A stretch of 64,000 bases of DNA from Diadophis punctatus similis (GCA_023053685.1 JALIGW010000013.1:18498501-18562500), one strand, 5' to 3'; shown: positions 11,905 to 23,549, numbered from the stretch's first letter. Translations and numbers: made by a program. Notes: a model not told the origin generated them from the sequence alone.

Positions 11905-12273
11905 CAGGGGTGGATTCCTCCCGGTTCGGATCGGATCACCCGAACCGGTAGCGACCCGCTGGTGACGTCACTGACGGTGCCGTTCCATGTGCGCCACCAT
12001 ATTTTTTTCAATTTTTTATGAATTTTTCCCCTTCCACGGCTTGAAAAAGGGCCCTCTCGCCCGCCCGTGGGTGAATTCTGACCTTTATTTCTTCGCCCAA
12101 AGCACAGCTGATGAGCTCCTCAGCTGTGTTTCAGGCTAATTCCTGCTTCAGAGCATGCACAGAAGTAAAATCGCATGTGGGGATGTGCGCGCGCACATGC
12201 AAGCGGAACAAGCACACGCGCGCAAAATGTCGCAATGCGAACCGGTGGCGAAGGTAAGTGGAACCCACCCCTG
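11905..12273. mobile_element. hAT-type miniature element inserted at the end of another repeat
   Basis: Begins CAGGGGTGGATTCCTCCCGG and ends GTGGAACCCACCCCTG, inverted termini of the family at 5560-5935. No clean 8-bp duplication was found (AAATATTG against CCGTATTA), so one flank may be rearranged. Confidence 0.75.
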
Positions 12274-12727
12274 CCGTATTATACATTAGACGGAGAGAAG
12301 ACAGAAAAGTGTTCATCAGCCATACAGAATGGATGGTTGTTCCATTTAGAAGAAAATAAGACTTTCAAAGGTTTAAATTTATGTTTAAAGAAAAGATGAT
12401 AAATGGCCCATAACAGACAGAATTGGCTTTAGGTTTTCAGAGGCCTAGAGCAAGATCTGCTTAATGAGTCCTCTTTTCATTATTACAATCACTGCTTGCC
12501 TATCTTGCCCATTACACAAGGCAGACGGTGCAAGGCAAACAGCTTTCCCATGTTTTTGCCATTATTTGCATGCTAAAGGAAGACAGATGAACCACTAGAC
12601 TGGGAAACCCTTCAGTAAAATGTGCCAGGGATTGACAGTATCTTGGCAAGTAACTCCATGTCTTTAATAATAGCCCTGCTAAAGTATTGTTGGAGCAGGT
12701 GCCTGCATGAAAGAAAATAAGCTAAGC

Positions 12728-13110
12728 CCGTGATGGCGAACCTATGGCACGGGTGCCACAAGTGGCACCCGGAGCCATATCGGTGGGCACGCGAGCTCAG
12801 GTCCGGCGTGCATGTGTACACCAGCCGGCTGATTTTCGGGCCTTCTGGGCCCGCTGGGAGTCGGGAAACAGGCTGTTTCCAGCCTCCAGAGGGGGTGGGG
12901 AAGGCAGTTTTCGCCCTCCCCAGGCTCCTAGAAAGGCTCTGGAGCCTGGGGAGAGCGAAAAACAGGCGTGCCATTGCATGCTGGGAGCAGGGGGGTCATG
13001 CGTGCATGTGTGGGGGTGCATGGAATTATGAGTGTGGGCACGCACAAACGTGATCCCCCGCATTCCTCCCCCCTTTTGGCACGCGAACCAAAAAAGGTTC
13101 GCCATCACTG
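12728..13110. mobile_element. hAT miniature element with perfect 8-bp TSD
   Basis: The left end is CCGTGATGGCGAACCT and the right end AGGTTCGCCATCACTG. AGCTAAGC flanks at 12720-12727 and 13111-13118. Same family as 1820-2254, with a diverged interior. Confidence 0.9.
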
Positions 13111-13400
13111 AGCTAAGCTTTGTTTAGGAAACTTCATTAGCACCTTCAGCCCATCTATAGCTAATCTGTAATCTATTCTTCTCTATGATAAAGACAGAGC
13201 AAGTCATCTGAAAACCTGAACTGCACAGAAGCAGATAAGAAATAACTGAATTTAGAGACAAGAATGATGAGAAAAACCCAGAGTGTATTAGTCTAAATCA
13301 GCGTTGTTCAATCTCAGCACCTTTAAGATATGTGGATTTCAACTACTAGAATTCCATAGCTGTGTGGCTGTGAAAGCTAGAAATTAAGACAGAACGTGAA

Positions 13401-13747
<347 letters not shown>

Positions 13748-14564
13748 ATCTTACTCTATACATTTCTTTAAAAAGTCCCTGATCAATGTACTGTAAGTTA
13801 CAAAGGTGAAAGGCCTATTTTAATGCACATTAAGTTCTGGCAAGTAACATAATTCATAAGCAGTACAAACTTAATTTCCCATTGAAATAATCCAGAAAGT
13901 ACTCTAAAAAGAAAACAAAAGGAAATTTGCAGGAAAATTATAGGTTCCTGGAACAGGAAAGGATGGGGGCCTTTTGCAGAAATAAATAATAACTGAAGAG
14001 AAATACAAAGACAAAAGAAAGTGACTCTAAGACCAACAATTATTACTATTTATTTTTCTGAAGTGAGATTAATCTACAAAAGAACTGTTCAAAATCTGTC
14101 CTAGGCAGAGGATAGGAGCTGTTTTTTTTTACAATTCTGCCTAAATCTTCAAAGTGGCTTAGTGATGGTAATTTCCTATCATATTCTTCCAAAAAAGCTT
14201 CCATGAAGGTTAATTTCTGTTTCCCCAATACCTGCTGATGGTAGACAAAAAAAAATCACTTTACTGCTATTGTCATTTTTTATTCTAAATTAATCTTACA
14301 CTTCTCTTGAAAGGTGAATTTGAATATCTCCATATACACAACTTAAAATTATTTCCCCCCTTCCCCAGATTCCTCTGATTTTTCAAGGCCTGAAAATTAG
14401 AATGAGTTTCAAAACAGCCTTGAAATTTCTAGTTAGTCTTTTCAAAAATACATTTTAGAAGTTAATTCCATCCTCTTCTATTTTTTCAGCATCTTAAAAA
14501 AGACTTTGGTTGGGGGGTGGACAGAAATTCTAGGCTGATCTTACTATCTCCCTGTCCTAGGCAT
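13748..14564. other. Intergenic stretch, nothing recognised
   Basis: AT-rich sequence between a microsatellite and the truncated DIRS element. No protein signature, RNA gene or bounded repeat seen. Confidence 0.5.
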
Positions 14565-14626
14565 CTGAGGTAATTTCCCGCCACCGATCAGCGAATAGAG
14601 CCAGCCGACCCCCTATGGGGGGAGAG

Positions 14627-15066
14627 CAGGGGTGGGATCCTACCGGTGCGGTCCAGTGCGGAGCTCCGGTAGGGACCCGCCGATACCCCAATATGCGCAC
14701 GACTGCTCCGGTACCGTCTCCACCGGGCAGTCGCGCGTGTCGCCATCTCTTTTTCATGAATTCTTGGGCGATTTTGCTTCTGCGCATGCGCGGAAGCAAA
14801 ATTGCGCCGAAATCTTGTGAGGGGACGCGCGAGCGAGAGAGATTTCAGTGAGATTTTGCTTCTGCGCATGCGCAAAAGTAAAATCACGCCAAAATCTCGC
14901 GCGCGCACACGTCCCCTCGTGAGTTTTCGGCGTGATTTTGCTTCCGCACATGCGCAGAAGCAAAATCGCGTGAGGGGTGCGCGCGCGTAGCGTGCGCGCG
15001 TGCGCACAAAGCATGGAGGACCGCGGAGCAGCGCACCGGTCTGGGTAAGTGAGCATCTCACCCGTG
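14627..15066. mobile_element. hAT-type miniature element nested in DIRS
   Basis: Opens CAGGGGTGGGATCCTACCGG and closes GAGCATCTCACCCGTG. GGGGAGAG flanks at 14619-14626 and 15067-15074. The DIRS sequence resumes directly after it, so it landed in an existing element. Confidence 0.88.
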
Positions 15067-15083
15067 GGGGAGAGGACGCCAAA

Positions 15084-17174
15084 TTACTTGGAGCGGCGAT
15101 AGGGGCAGCCTCCTCCTCCTCGAAAGGGCTGCTTGAATTGCCTGCCTCTGTACGACCTGTCAGAGAACTGCCTAGTTCTGAACTCATACTGGCCTGGGTC
15201 CCTGGAGAAATCTGACCTCTGTTCCGAACCCCGAAAGGGCTGGCGGAAATAAGGACTGGATCGAAAATTACCTCTCCTAGATTCAGAGGGCAAGATCTTT
15301 CTTTTGTCCCTAGACTCCACTAGAATGGGGTCCAAGTACTCTCCGAACAGCCAGCGACCACTAAAGGAAGCGGAAGCCAGACGCCATTTGTGGCGAGTAT
15401 CCGCCTGCCACAACCAGTGCATACGATGGGCCACAACAGAAGACCCCATGGCTTTGGAAGCAAATCTAGCCGAACGAAGAGTGGCATCAGCTTTGAATTG
15501 GGTCATGAGCTTGTTAATGTCCTGATGACCCCGATCCTCCACAGATGGCAGTCGATCATGCAATTGTCAAAGCCTCACCAGAGAGGTTCTGGTGAAGAAG
15601 GAGGCCGTAGTGGAAGCCCGAACTGCCCAGGCAGCTGCCTGGTGAGCCCTCTGCAAGGCCTGGTCTGTCCATCTGTCTTCTGGCTTCAGTAGTTCCTGGG
15701 GGTCCCCTGGCAAGGCCGAAGAAGAATGCAGAGCCACAACTGAAGCATCCACTGAAGGCACCTTCGACTGGTTAGGGCCCACAGAGTTGGCCTCCTCCAG
15801 GTCCTGTCAGCCAAGCAATGCCGGCTGGCGGGCCCTAGGGGGAGGGCCTTCTCTGTGGAGGGCCCCGCGCTCTGGAACCAACTTCCCCCAGAGACCCGAA
15901 CCATCCCCACCCTGCTGGCCTTCCGAAAAGCCGTCAAGACATGGCTTTTCCTGCAGGCAGGGGGTAGAGCCTAATCCATCTGAGCTCTCCCCCGAGTATG
16001 GCTGGTTGTTGGATGTTTTTAATATTGAATTTTTAATTTTTATATTGGTTTTAAGTAATGTTTATTATTGGTACTCTTGTATTTTTTTTTTGCTGTACGC
16101 CGCCCTGAGTCCCTCGGGAGTTGGGCGGCATATAAGAAAGCCAAAATAAATAAATAAATAAATAAACGTTGGCTAGATTCTGAGATATATTGTAAAATCT
16201 CTTCTCTGTCGCTGAAGGGAGAGGTCCGGATTCCGGAACCGACCACTGTCTCTGACCCACGTCTGAAAAGAGCTTGGGAGCAGGAATGACCTTCGCCTCC
16301 GCGGTATGTTCTGCAAACAGTGGATCATCTGAAGGCTCTACAGTAGCTGAGGAGGAATCCCCCAGACAGACAGAATTCTTGGCCTTGATAACAATGATTT
16401 AAAGAGTCCTGGATAGAAGAGCCCAGTGAAAGAAGGCTGGTCAGGGGTTAAGCCCTCATCTTCAGACAGCTCAATGTCCTCCAGATCACCAGACCCTAAG
16501 ATGGGTGACTGACTTCTGACAGAATGAGCTGACGAATATACTTCCTGATAATCAGTTTGTTCCCCCCTGGAGAGGAAGCTGAGAAGACCTGACCCCATGA
16601 GGAGCCCGGCTAGAAGTCACAGAGGAAGAACCAATTTGCTGTTCAAGGGCTGCTTCCACCCCCTGCTTAATGGCGTTGGTCATAAAGGCTTGCATCTGGG
16701 CAGAAAAGAAGAGTTCTGCTTGGGCCTCAGTCCTGTGGCAGTAGGAGTGAAGGTGGCCTCTGGACGGGCCCCTGCTGGGTTGCTAGGCACAGTAGAGGCA
16801 GTGGCTGCAGCAGAATCCTCCCAGAGGGCCTCGGAATGCACAGAGAGATTGAACTCATCCAAGGTCAGGAGCTCACCTATCTCCATGGGAGCCTCTGAAC
16901 TAGGGCCTGGCAAGGAGGGTTGCTTCTCTGCTGCAGGTCCCTTCTCTGCTGCCTTGCATTGGGATTGGGTGCATAATTTTTCCAATACCCTATCCCTTCT
17001 GAGCTCCTGCCTCTCAGTGGCCTTGGCGCTACTGGTCCTCTGGCCCCTCTCCCTACTACTTGAGGAATCCTGGGCCCTGGATCTGGACCAGGAACGACTC
17101 CTCAACTTGGAGTCCCTCTTCCCCTTCTCAGACCCAGAACGTCCACCTGCCATGGTACCCTGCTGTGCCTTCAA
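15084..17174 (-). pseudogene. DIRS gag remnant, interrupted
   Basis: The gag coding stretch begins near ATG at 17172-17174 with a Ser/Arg/Lys-rich opening (SRSWSRSRAQDSSSSRERGQ). It continues through TFTPTATGLRPKQNS and PAPKLFSDVGQRQW, is split by the LINE end at 15792-16167, and ends with an Arg/Gly/Phe-rich tail (SYRGRQFKQPFRGGGG) typical of nucleic-acid-binding DIRS gag. Stops and shifts occur between pieces. It lies in the same strand as the full element's gag at 46142-47543. Confidence 0.7.
15792..16167 (+). mobile_element. LINE 3' end (L2/CR1-like) nested in DIRS
   Basis: Translates to a reverse-transcriptase C-terminus resembling the LWNQLPPE...AFRKAVKTWLF consensus (here LWRAPRSGTNFPQRPE in a shifted frame, then GCCTTCCGAAAAGCCGTCAA). 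It then has a short 3' tail with GCCGCCCTGAGTCCCTCGGG and ends in (AATA)n at 16145-16166. GTTGGC occurs at both edges (15786-15791 and 16168-16173), a likely short target duplication. Confidence 0.8.
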
Positions 17175-18065
17175 TTAGGTCTAGACAGAAATAGCGCTGC
17201 CCAGCTATTTACTGAACCATCGGCAGAATCAATAATGGGGAATCAGAGGAGAGAGACACCACACTGCTAACTCTTAGTGACCAGAAGAACTGTGTCATCA
17301 AAATGGCCAACGGAAGGGAAGAAATGGAAGTGCTGCAGATACTTCCATTTAAAATGGCCAGCGCCCACGTGGCCGGTCACCTCTCTATCGCTCAGAACGA
17401 AAAAGCTGCAACCGCACAAAGTGGGAACTGGAGTCTTCCCTTGCTGCTGCTTAAAGCGAAAAGGCCTTTGAAAAAAGAAATGGAGCCAAGCTCCTGCGGC
17501 GATCCCTCACTGGGAAACGCCCTTTGCAATGATCAGCTGTTCAACGGTATCGCGTGGCTTCCCAAAATGGCGACCGGAATGGCTCACCCACAGCTCTTTC
17601 CTGCTAATCCAATATTAAACGGTGCCAGAGCGTGAAAGGTCTCATCTGCTAGGGATGACATTTAAACTGGGGATTAGTACTCCGGACCCCCTTTACATGG
17701 ATCAAAAAAGGAGCTGAGAGTAATCACTCCTGTGGCAGACTAAGGGAACCCCTGTAGAAGTCTATGCCACGATCCAGTCTGGAAATAAGAGGAGAGACGA
17801 AGCTTTTGTCACTCCCTCCCAAAGAAGCTGCTCTAGGGCAATGATCAGCAGGGGAACACTTACAGTAAGAAGTCTTGTGGATAGAACAGGGATGATTGAT
17901 CCAGGATGGGAGAAATTCTTGACACATCTGTCCAGACTGAGGACTGAGTCAAAGCAGGGGATCCTGGCCACAGAGGCAAAGCATTTCAACTTTCACAGAC
18001 TCAGTCCTGATAGGCTGAACAGACGAGGTCAACCCATGCCTGGATGCTAGCTCCACCTACTAGGG

Positions 18066-18659
18066 AGAATTCTCCTTACCTGAGGCTACACTGAAAGGAA
18101 CTGATTTTCTATGTCCCACTTAATCTAGTCCCACTTTTCTTCCCTCCAGCTCCCTTGCCTTCATAGACACACAGTCAATTTTGTTCATGACTGCTAGGCA
18201 ATGGAGTGTGGCTTAACTGGCTTCCCTCACCCTTTCCAGCAATTCTATATTAAAAGGGCTGGTTTCCTATTGTGTGCAATTTGATCTGCAAGCAGGGTGC
18301 TAAGATAGAAAGGGAATCAATGCGTAAAAGCTTATTTACCGAACAGTGGGGGAGAATGTCAGAGAAGGGGAGTAAAATAATTTATTGCATGATGTTTATA
18401 TGGCATCCTTTGCTCAATTTCTTTAAAGGGAGGGGAATAACAGAATGGAATAACATCTACTATATTGACGTCAAACACATAATCCCTCAATGGAAGGACT
18501 GTTAGGTTTGTGGGTGGAGAAGGTTTACTACTCCCTTTTTAACTACTCAGTTTTAAAATCCCAGGTTTTATGTTACGGAAACTCAGAGACCTCCAAGCAG
18601 TTTATTTGGAGTGGGGGGTGGGGAAACATTTTTAGTCATTACATTTGTTAGAAGTTATG
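18066..18659. other. Intergenic stretch, nothing recognised
   Basis: No gene, RNA or bounded repeat could be supported between the DIRS terminus and the SINE at 18660. Confidence 0.5.
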
Positions 18660-19526
18660 GTTGTTATAGTCCTTTGAGTCAATATTGGTGCCTGGCGATT
18701 ACTTGGACAGGTCCACAGTTTTATTGGCAATCTTTTGATGTTTTTTTCCCTACGGCTAAGAAAGAGAGACTGTCCCAAAGTTATATGCTGGCTTCTAGGT
18801 CTGAAGCAGAGGTGGGTTCCTAATTTTTTTACTACCACTCTGTGGGCGTGGCTTATTTTGTGGGTGTGGCTTGCCAGCCATGTGACTGGGTGGGCGTGGG
18901 CCTCGGGAGCTTGGCAGCGGCTGGAGAAGCAGGGGGGCATTGCCCACCCACAACGCAGCCCCCCACAGCGGGAGCTGCAAGACCGCAACAGCAGTTCTTC
19001 TAGGAGGCTCCATCCGGCCTGAATGCTTCTCCCCATTCGATGGTCCTAGGCTCCTGCCGCCCGTTCCCCCTCCCCTCAGCAGCTCAAGAAGCCTCGAACA
19101 TACAAAAATGCCTGGGATCATCACCGCGTGTTCGTGGCTTCTCGGACTGCTGAAGGGAGGGGAATGGAGATAGCTCCTGCCGCCCATTCTTTCAGCGTCT
19201 CACGCGCTCCCTCAGCCATCCTCTCCTGCTTGGACTCACTGTGGGGTAGGAAGGCAGCGCATGCGCAGTGCCGGAAGCTCGGCTTCTGGGCATGCGCAGA
19301 AGAAAATAAAAAAAAATTAAAAAACATTTTTTAAAAAAAAATGGCTGTGCCCAGGCACCGGCAACCGACCGCACCAGTACTGTGACATCACCAGCGGGCC
19401 GCTACCGGTGCTATAGAGTGGACCGCACTGGTAGCAACCCACCACTGGTCTGAAGACTGTAATTCAGGCTTCCTTATTCCTAGTCCAGCACTTTTAAAAT
19501 ACTATACCAAACTGGCTCTCTTCGTT
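18660..19526 (-). repeat. tRNA-derived SINE (family B), split by a hAT element
   Basis: The left portion (18660-18806) carries the TCAATATTGGTGCCTGGCGA body. The right portion (19448-19526) carries the tRNA-like head complement ending ACCAAACTGGCTCTC. The hAT element at 18807-19447 sits between, with its target duplication inside the SINE. Confidence 0.65.
18807..19447. mobile_element. hAT-type element (641 bp) with 8-bp TSD
   Basis: Begins CAGAGGTGGGTTCCTAATTT and ends GGTAGCAACCCACCACTG. GTCTGAAG flanks at 18799-18806 and 19448-19455. GC-rich interior, no transposase frame. Confidence 0.9.
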
Positions 19527-20257
19527 TTTTAAAGATAGTCCTTGCCTTCTTCTGAATGTTTCCCACCACTTCCCCATCTAGTCTTGATGTTCTTTCTCTG
19601 ATCCTGTTTTGCTTTTCAAGTGCTGCCGAGGTCAGCCAGCTGGTCTAGGAACTACTATAACTTAAAACAAGTCTAACAGTCATTTGTTTGATTCCTACTG
19701 ATGCCATGTACTATTTTTTTTTAAAATCTCCACAAAGCCACCAGGAATGAAATAAAGAGGAACTGACTTAGAATTAGAGCCAAAGGTATGGCTTCTTTAC
19801 ATTCATATACATACATACATAGGTTAGTTCTTCCACTTTGCAAGACTTGATCTTTGAAATTGGAGCAATTTCTTTAAAAAAAAAAAGAAATCTAATGTAT
19901 AACATTTAATCAAAATGTTATAGAAAACGGTAGCATACACCTGCAAAATTCAATTAGCTACAGAAGGTCTTTCATGGCAGGAATCAAATAAACCCACCAC
20001 CCCAGGTATTACTTTCAAGAGAAGGCTTTCATTTTTGCTTCCTTAACAACAAAGGAACTTGATCCTGATCAACAAACCCTTGACTGTTGATGTAGTCGGT
20101 CAAGGTTTCTTGTGATTCACAATCAGTCTTGGGGGGAAGTCCAAAAATATGTCACTCATTCCAGTAACAGATATTGTTGAAAGCTAAATATGATTTGTTG
20201 TGAAAAGAAGAATGAGCAGTCAAAAGATTATAAAAGCTAAGCATGGGTTGTGGTTTC
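19527..20257. other. Stretch upstream of the unrecognised gene
   Basis: AT-rich, with a short (ACAT)n near 19808. No promoter can be assigned. Two AG acceptors after pyrimidine-rich runs (20258-20259 and 20272-20273) lie just before the ATG at 20288, so an untranslated exon further upstream is possible. Confidence 0.45.
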
Positions 20258-20287
20258 AGGTTTAAATTTCCAGGCTCCTGATTCACG

Positions 20288-21511
20288 ATGGATGAAAAAG
20301 CTAAATTCAAAGATGGAGAGAAATCCCAGCTGGCTTCCTCGTACAATGAAAAAGAAGAGATCCTGTTAAACAAGCAGCTTAGGATTCTAAACTCCATGAA
20401 GAAACAGGCTGAAAATTCCATAATTCTTGACCAAAGGATCTTGTACAACAGATTCACCGTGAAGCTCCGGAAATCTGAAGTGGCTCATGCCAAGCTATTT
20501 GGCGATCGAGAGCTCGTCAAACAGCTCTCTCGGAGTCTCTTTCCAAATCGGCATTCTGTTGTGACTGACGACAGTAAGAAAGCGATTGGAGTTCTATTGC
20601 AGAATACAGAAGCCTCCAGAGCTATTTCAGCTCCATGTAGAATTCAGAAGCAGCAAGCTGCCGTCTCTGTCACGAACAGTCACAGCAGCTACAAAATCAG
20701 GCAAGGTAAGGAAGCTGGGATTAAAGAGCGACAGAATTCCGTTCCAGCTGCAGTGGAAATTAATGCTCAACTGCAATGTCAGAAGAGGGTCACCTCAGGT
20801 GCCAAAGGAGTTTCTGAAGGTCATCTTGTTTTTATTCAACCTGCCAGCAGTGCTACATGCAAAAGGTCCCACACTTCCCATCATCAAGAAAATGGCAGAT
20901 TGTCCAGTGTGAAATATGGCTTTCCAAAAATCTACCCCCAGCCATTGCATTCGGCACATCAGGCTACAGATCCTAGTATGGCTTCATCCCTGAGATGTCC
21001 AGAAGGGGATTTTTCGAAAGAAAAATGCCCAAATGCTAAGAGCAGAAGTCACAAATGGAGACCAAATTCAAGGAGTCTTTTCTTGAAATTGGACTACATA
21101 CCTTTAGAAATATGCAAAAGCAAGAGTAAAAATTTAAAAGTACACAATTATGACTTTTTAAATGATAAGATCAAGCTCTTTCTTGAGAAAGTTGCCACTT
21201 TAAAACAAGAACGAGTCTGCCATTTACAGGACTATTACTCTGACAGACTGCAGGAACAGATAGGGCAGAAATGTCAGATAAATCAGGATTTTGTATGGAA
21301 TAACACTCAGGAGCAGAGAAAATGGAATCCAATAGGTTCAGAGATCAACCATCGAAGCATTACAATAAAGAAACTGGACATGGATTTCACCAAAAAAGAC
21401 AGGCCATTAGATATTTTAATATGGGAATATTACAATAAGTTACTTACTGAAGAGAATCTCATTGAAAGACATTGGCTGAATAATAACCCTAATCAACTGA
21501 TCACAAAATAA
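20288..21511 (+). CDS. Unrecognised basic, helix-rich 407-aa protein
   Basis: I do not recognise this protein. The frame is one uninterrupted block of 407 codons ending TAA at 21509-21511. The ATG at 20288 has G at +4 and an in-frame TGA at 20279-20281, so it is a believable start. The product is Lys/Arg/Ser-rich with no signal peptide or membrane segment. Residues 20-82 are charged and probably helical or coiled-coil (KEEILLNKQLRILNSMKKQ). Residues 100-260 look disordered, with several Cys and many Ser/His. Residues 286-326 form a second likely helix (FLNDKIKLFLEKVATLKQER), followed by a conserved-looking tail with DILIWEYYNKLL. It lies between CNGA3 and UBE3A, in CNGA3 orientation. It could be a small coiled-coil gene whose coding sequence is confined to one exon, or an old retrocopy. 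Nothing in it looks like a transposon protein. Confidence 0.75.
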   Translation: MDEKAKFKDGEKSQLASSYNEKEEILLNKQLRILNSMKKQAENSIILDQRILYNRFTVKLRKSEVAHAKLFGDRELVKQLSRSLFPNRHSVVTDDSKKAIGVLLQNTEASRAISAPCRIQKQQAAVSVTNSHSSYKIRQGKEAGIKERQNSVPAAVEINAQLQCQKRVTSGAKGVSEGHLVFIQPASSATCKRSHTSHHQENGRLSSVKYGFPKIYPQPLHSAHQATDPSMASSLRCPEGDFSKEKCPNAKSRSHKWRPNSRSLFLKLDYIPLEICKSKSKNLKVHNYDFLNDKIKLFLEKVATLKQERVCHLQDYYSDRLQEQIGQKCQINQDFVWNNTQEQRKWNPIGSEINHRSITIKKLDMDFTKKDRPLDILIWEYYNKLLTEENLIERHWLNNNPNQLITK

Positions 21512-21780
21512 GACTTGGGACAATTTTCTTTCCAAGATTAAGAGCTGTTCTGGGATTAATATTGACTAAAACAGACTATCCTTTTAGGTTTCTTAAGTGG
21601 TGCTTCATCATTTATTAGAATCTAAGCATATATTGGGAATATCTTTTGCAAATGTTTTCTATTCCTGCCCTGTGAAAAACAGACAGGCAAAGTTAGTGAT
21701 CTTAACAGTCGTATTTTAGAATGATCCTTGCCAATCTACTATACATTTGATTAATAAATATGAAAAGTATGTGAAAATCA
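21512..21780 (+). other. Probable 3' UTR of the 407-aa gene
   Basis: AT-rich sequence after the stop codon, ending shortly after an AATAAA at 21753-21758. Confidence 0.55.
21753..21758 (+). terminator. AATAAA polyadenylation signal
   Basis: Canonical AATAAA 242 bases after the stop codon of the 407-aa reading frame, a normal spacing for a short 3' UTR. Confidence 0.55.
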
Positions 21781-21861
21781 TGTACTTTTAAAGTTTACAT
21801 TTGTTTTAAGCCTGTGGAAACAGACATTTCCTATCTTTTCTGCACCATATTCCTATTAGTT

Positions 21862-22014
21862 GGTTTAAATGCATGTTGATCTTCAGTATAAGTAATCAAC
21901 TTTTATTCTACACTTTGTCACCATTCAGATTGTATTGATTTGGGTAACCTGAATCGTGACAAAGCGTAGAATAAAATTGATTACTTATACTGAAGATCAA
22001 CATGCATTTAAACC
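21862..22014. repeat. Near-perfect hairpin, two about 66-bp arms
   Basis: The left arm starts GGTTTAAATGCATGTTGATC and the right arm ends GATCAACATGCATTTAAACC. The arms match along about 66 bp with one indel and two mismatches around a loop of about 20 bp. No flanking duplication is obvious. It could be a palindromic miniature transposon or a long RNA hairpin. Confidence 0.85.
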
Positions 22015-22870
22015 CCATGATTGTAAAAAAATATAATTACTTCTTAAAATATGAGAGCTTAATTTGAAGCAAAGATTAAACTGGGACATTTCAGCCCTAG
22101 CATATCATAGATTAAGAAAGTATTCTTTTAATATATAAAAAATCATATATTTAAATCAGATCTGACCATTTAGCAAAAATAACAATAATGCTGTGATCCT
22201 CTTGGGTGTCCTTTTCATCAAGCTGCTTTTTATCATTTTTAAGAATTTGATGCTGCTTAATTATAAAATCATTGAACATTATGGTTCAGTTTTTTGATTG
22301 TATGCAAAATTAAACTTGTGAAGGAAGGGGTTGGATGTAGTAATTAGCTCTCAGCCTCTCCATTTCTTGGAACAATTGCAATTTACTATAATTATTTTTC
22401 TGTCTCTGTTAATATGCAAGTATGTGATTTATGTAAATAAAAACAGGTTAAGAATTCTCATAATTTAAATGGTTTAGCCTGTGAACTTTTATTTATTACA
22501 TCAAGTGTGCTAGAACAGGGGTCACTAAGAATGCAACACCTTTCTTTGAATCTCAAAATTATCCTGTACTTTTGTTATTTTATTTTTGAACTTATAGGTC
22601 TGTGATGAAATGAAAAATGAAAACTAAGGGCACTCAGAAAATGGTACACTTTTCCTCCCTCTTAATATGAAAAGACCAGGGCAGGCTGGCCACAGAAGAA
22701 ATGTCTATGGGCACATAATCCATGTATGCCATGTTGGTCCTCCATTAAAATGAAAATAGCTCTTTCTTAACTTGATTCCCAAGATATATTCTCTCTTTGA
22801 GTTTATCCCAGGATGAAATTTCTGGTACTGGACTAAAACTGAAGCCTTTATTTTTTTTTTAAAGACTTAA
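22015..22870. other. Intergenic stretch, nothing recognised
   Basis: AT-rich sequence without a supported gene or repeat. Confidence 0.5.
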
Positions 22871-23106
22871 GACTGAGGTGGCACAGTGGTTAGAGTGCGG
22901 CACTGCAAGCTACTTCAGCTGACTGCTAGCTGCAGTTCGGCGATTCAAATCTCACCGGCTCAAGGTTGACTCAGCCTTCCATCCTTCCTAGGTGGGTAAA
23001 ATGAGCACCCAGATTGTTGGGGGCAATATGCTGACTCTAAACAGCTTAGAGAGGGCTGTAAAGCACTATGAAGCGGTATATAAGTCTAAGTGCTATTGCT
23101 ATTGCT
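22871..23106 (+). repeat. tRNA-derived SINE (family A)
   Basis: The plus-strand copy starts GACTGAGGTGGCACAGTGGT (A-box region), has CGATTCAAATCTCACCGG (B-box region) and ends in GCTATT repeats. Confidence 0.88.
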
Positions 23107-23541
23107 AAGGAAAATCAGTAGTTCTAGTACATCCCAAAATAACTTCTTGGTTGTTACTGTTTAAATCAGGATTACATGCAATCCATGTAATTTTAACCTT
23201 TTATAATTCTTTGCCATACAATTGTCAATACATGGAATCTAACATGGGTCTTATAGCTCAAGTGGAGGTCTTGGAACTTGGGAAAATTCCCAGCAATTTA
23301 AGGCAGCTGCTGGTGTCATCTCTACAAGGTAGGCCAGCTCAGAAACTATCCCCACAGGAAGACTTTAGCCTAAACAATCTAGTATAATTCCAGCCTTCCT
23401 TTGGAATCAGTTTCCTAGCTGGTCTATCTCCTATAGCTGACATCAATCTTGGAAGTCTGCTAATGTTTTACTTTTCCACGCTCATACACCACCAATGTGT
23501 GAGGGTCTGAGCATCTTCTTAATACTATGTTCATTCTCAGA
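23107..23541. other. Intergenic stretch, nothing recognised
   Basis: No gene or bounded repeat supported. Confidence 0.45.
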
Positions 23542-23549
23542 CCTTAAGG

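Larger units (their letters stand above)
14565..18065 (-). mobile_element. Truncated DIRS-order retrotransposon (5' half) with nested insertions
   Basis: On the minus strand the element starts near 18065 and includes its gag region. It stops near 14565 in the linker before reverse transcriptase, so RT, RNase H and recombinase are missing. The right terminus (GACTCAGTCCTGATAGGCTG near 18000, then CATGCCTGGATGCTAGCTCC) resembles the terminus of the full element at 48300-48365. Gag residues PAPKLFSDVGQRQW align with PAPKMFLDLVQRQW of that copy. A hAT element (14627-15066) and a LINE 3' end (15792-16167) are inserted in it. Confidence 0.8.

Noticed and set aside
22904..22960. tRNA gene near the A-box/B-box motifs of the SINEs
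   Set aside because: Box motifs belong to SINE promoters. No complete cloverleaf or acceptor stem is present, and the same body follows in every copy.
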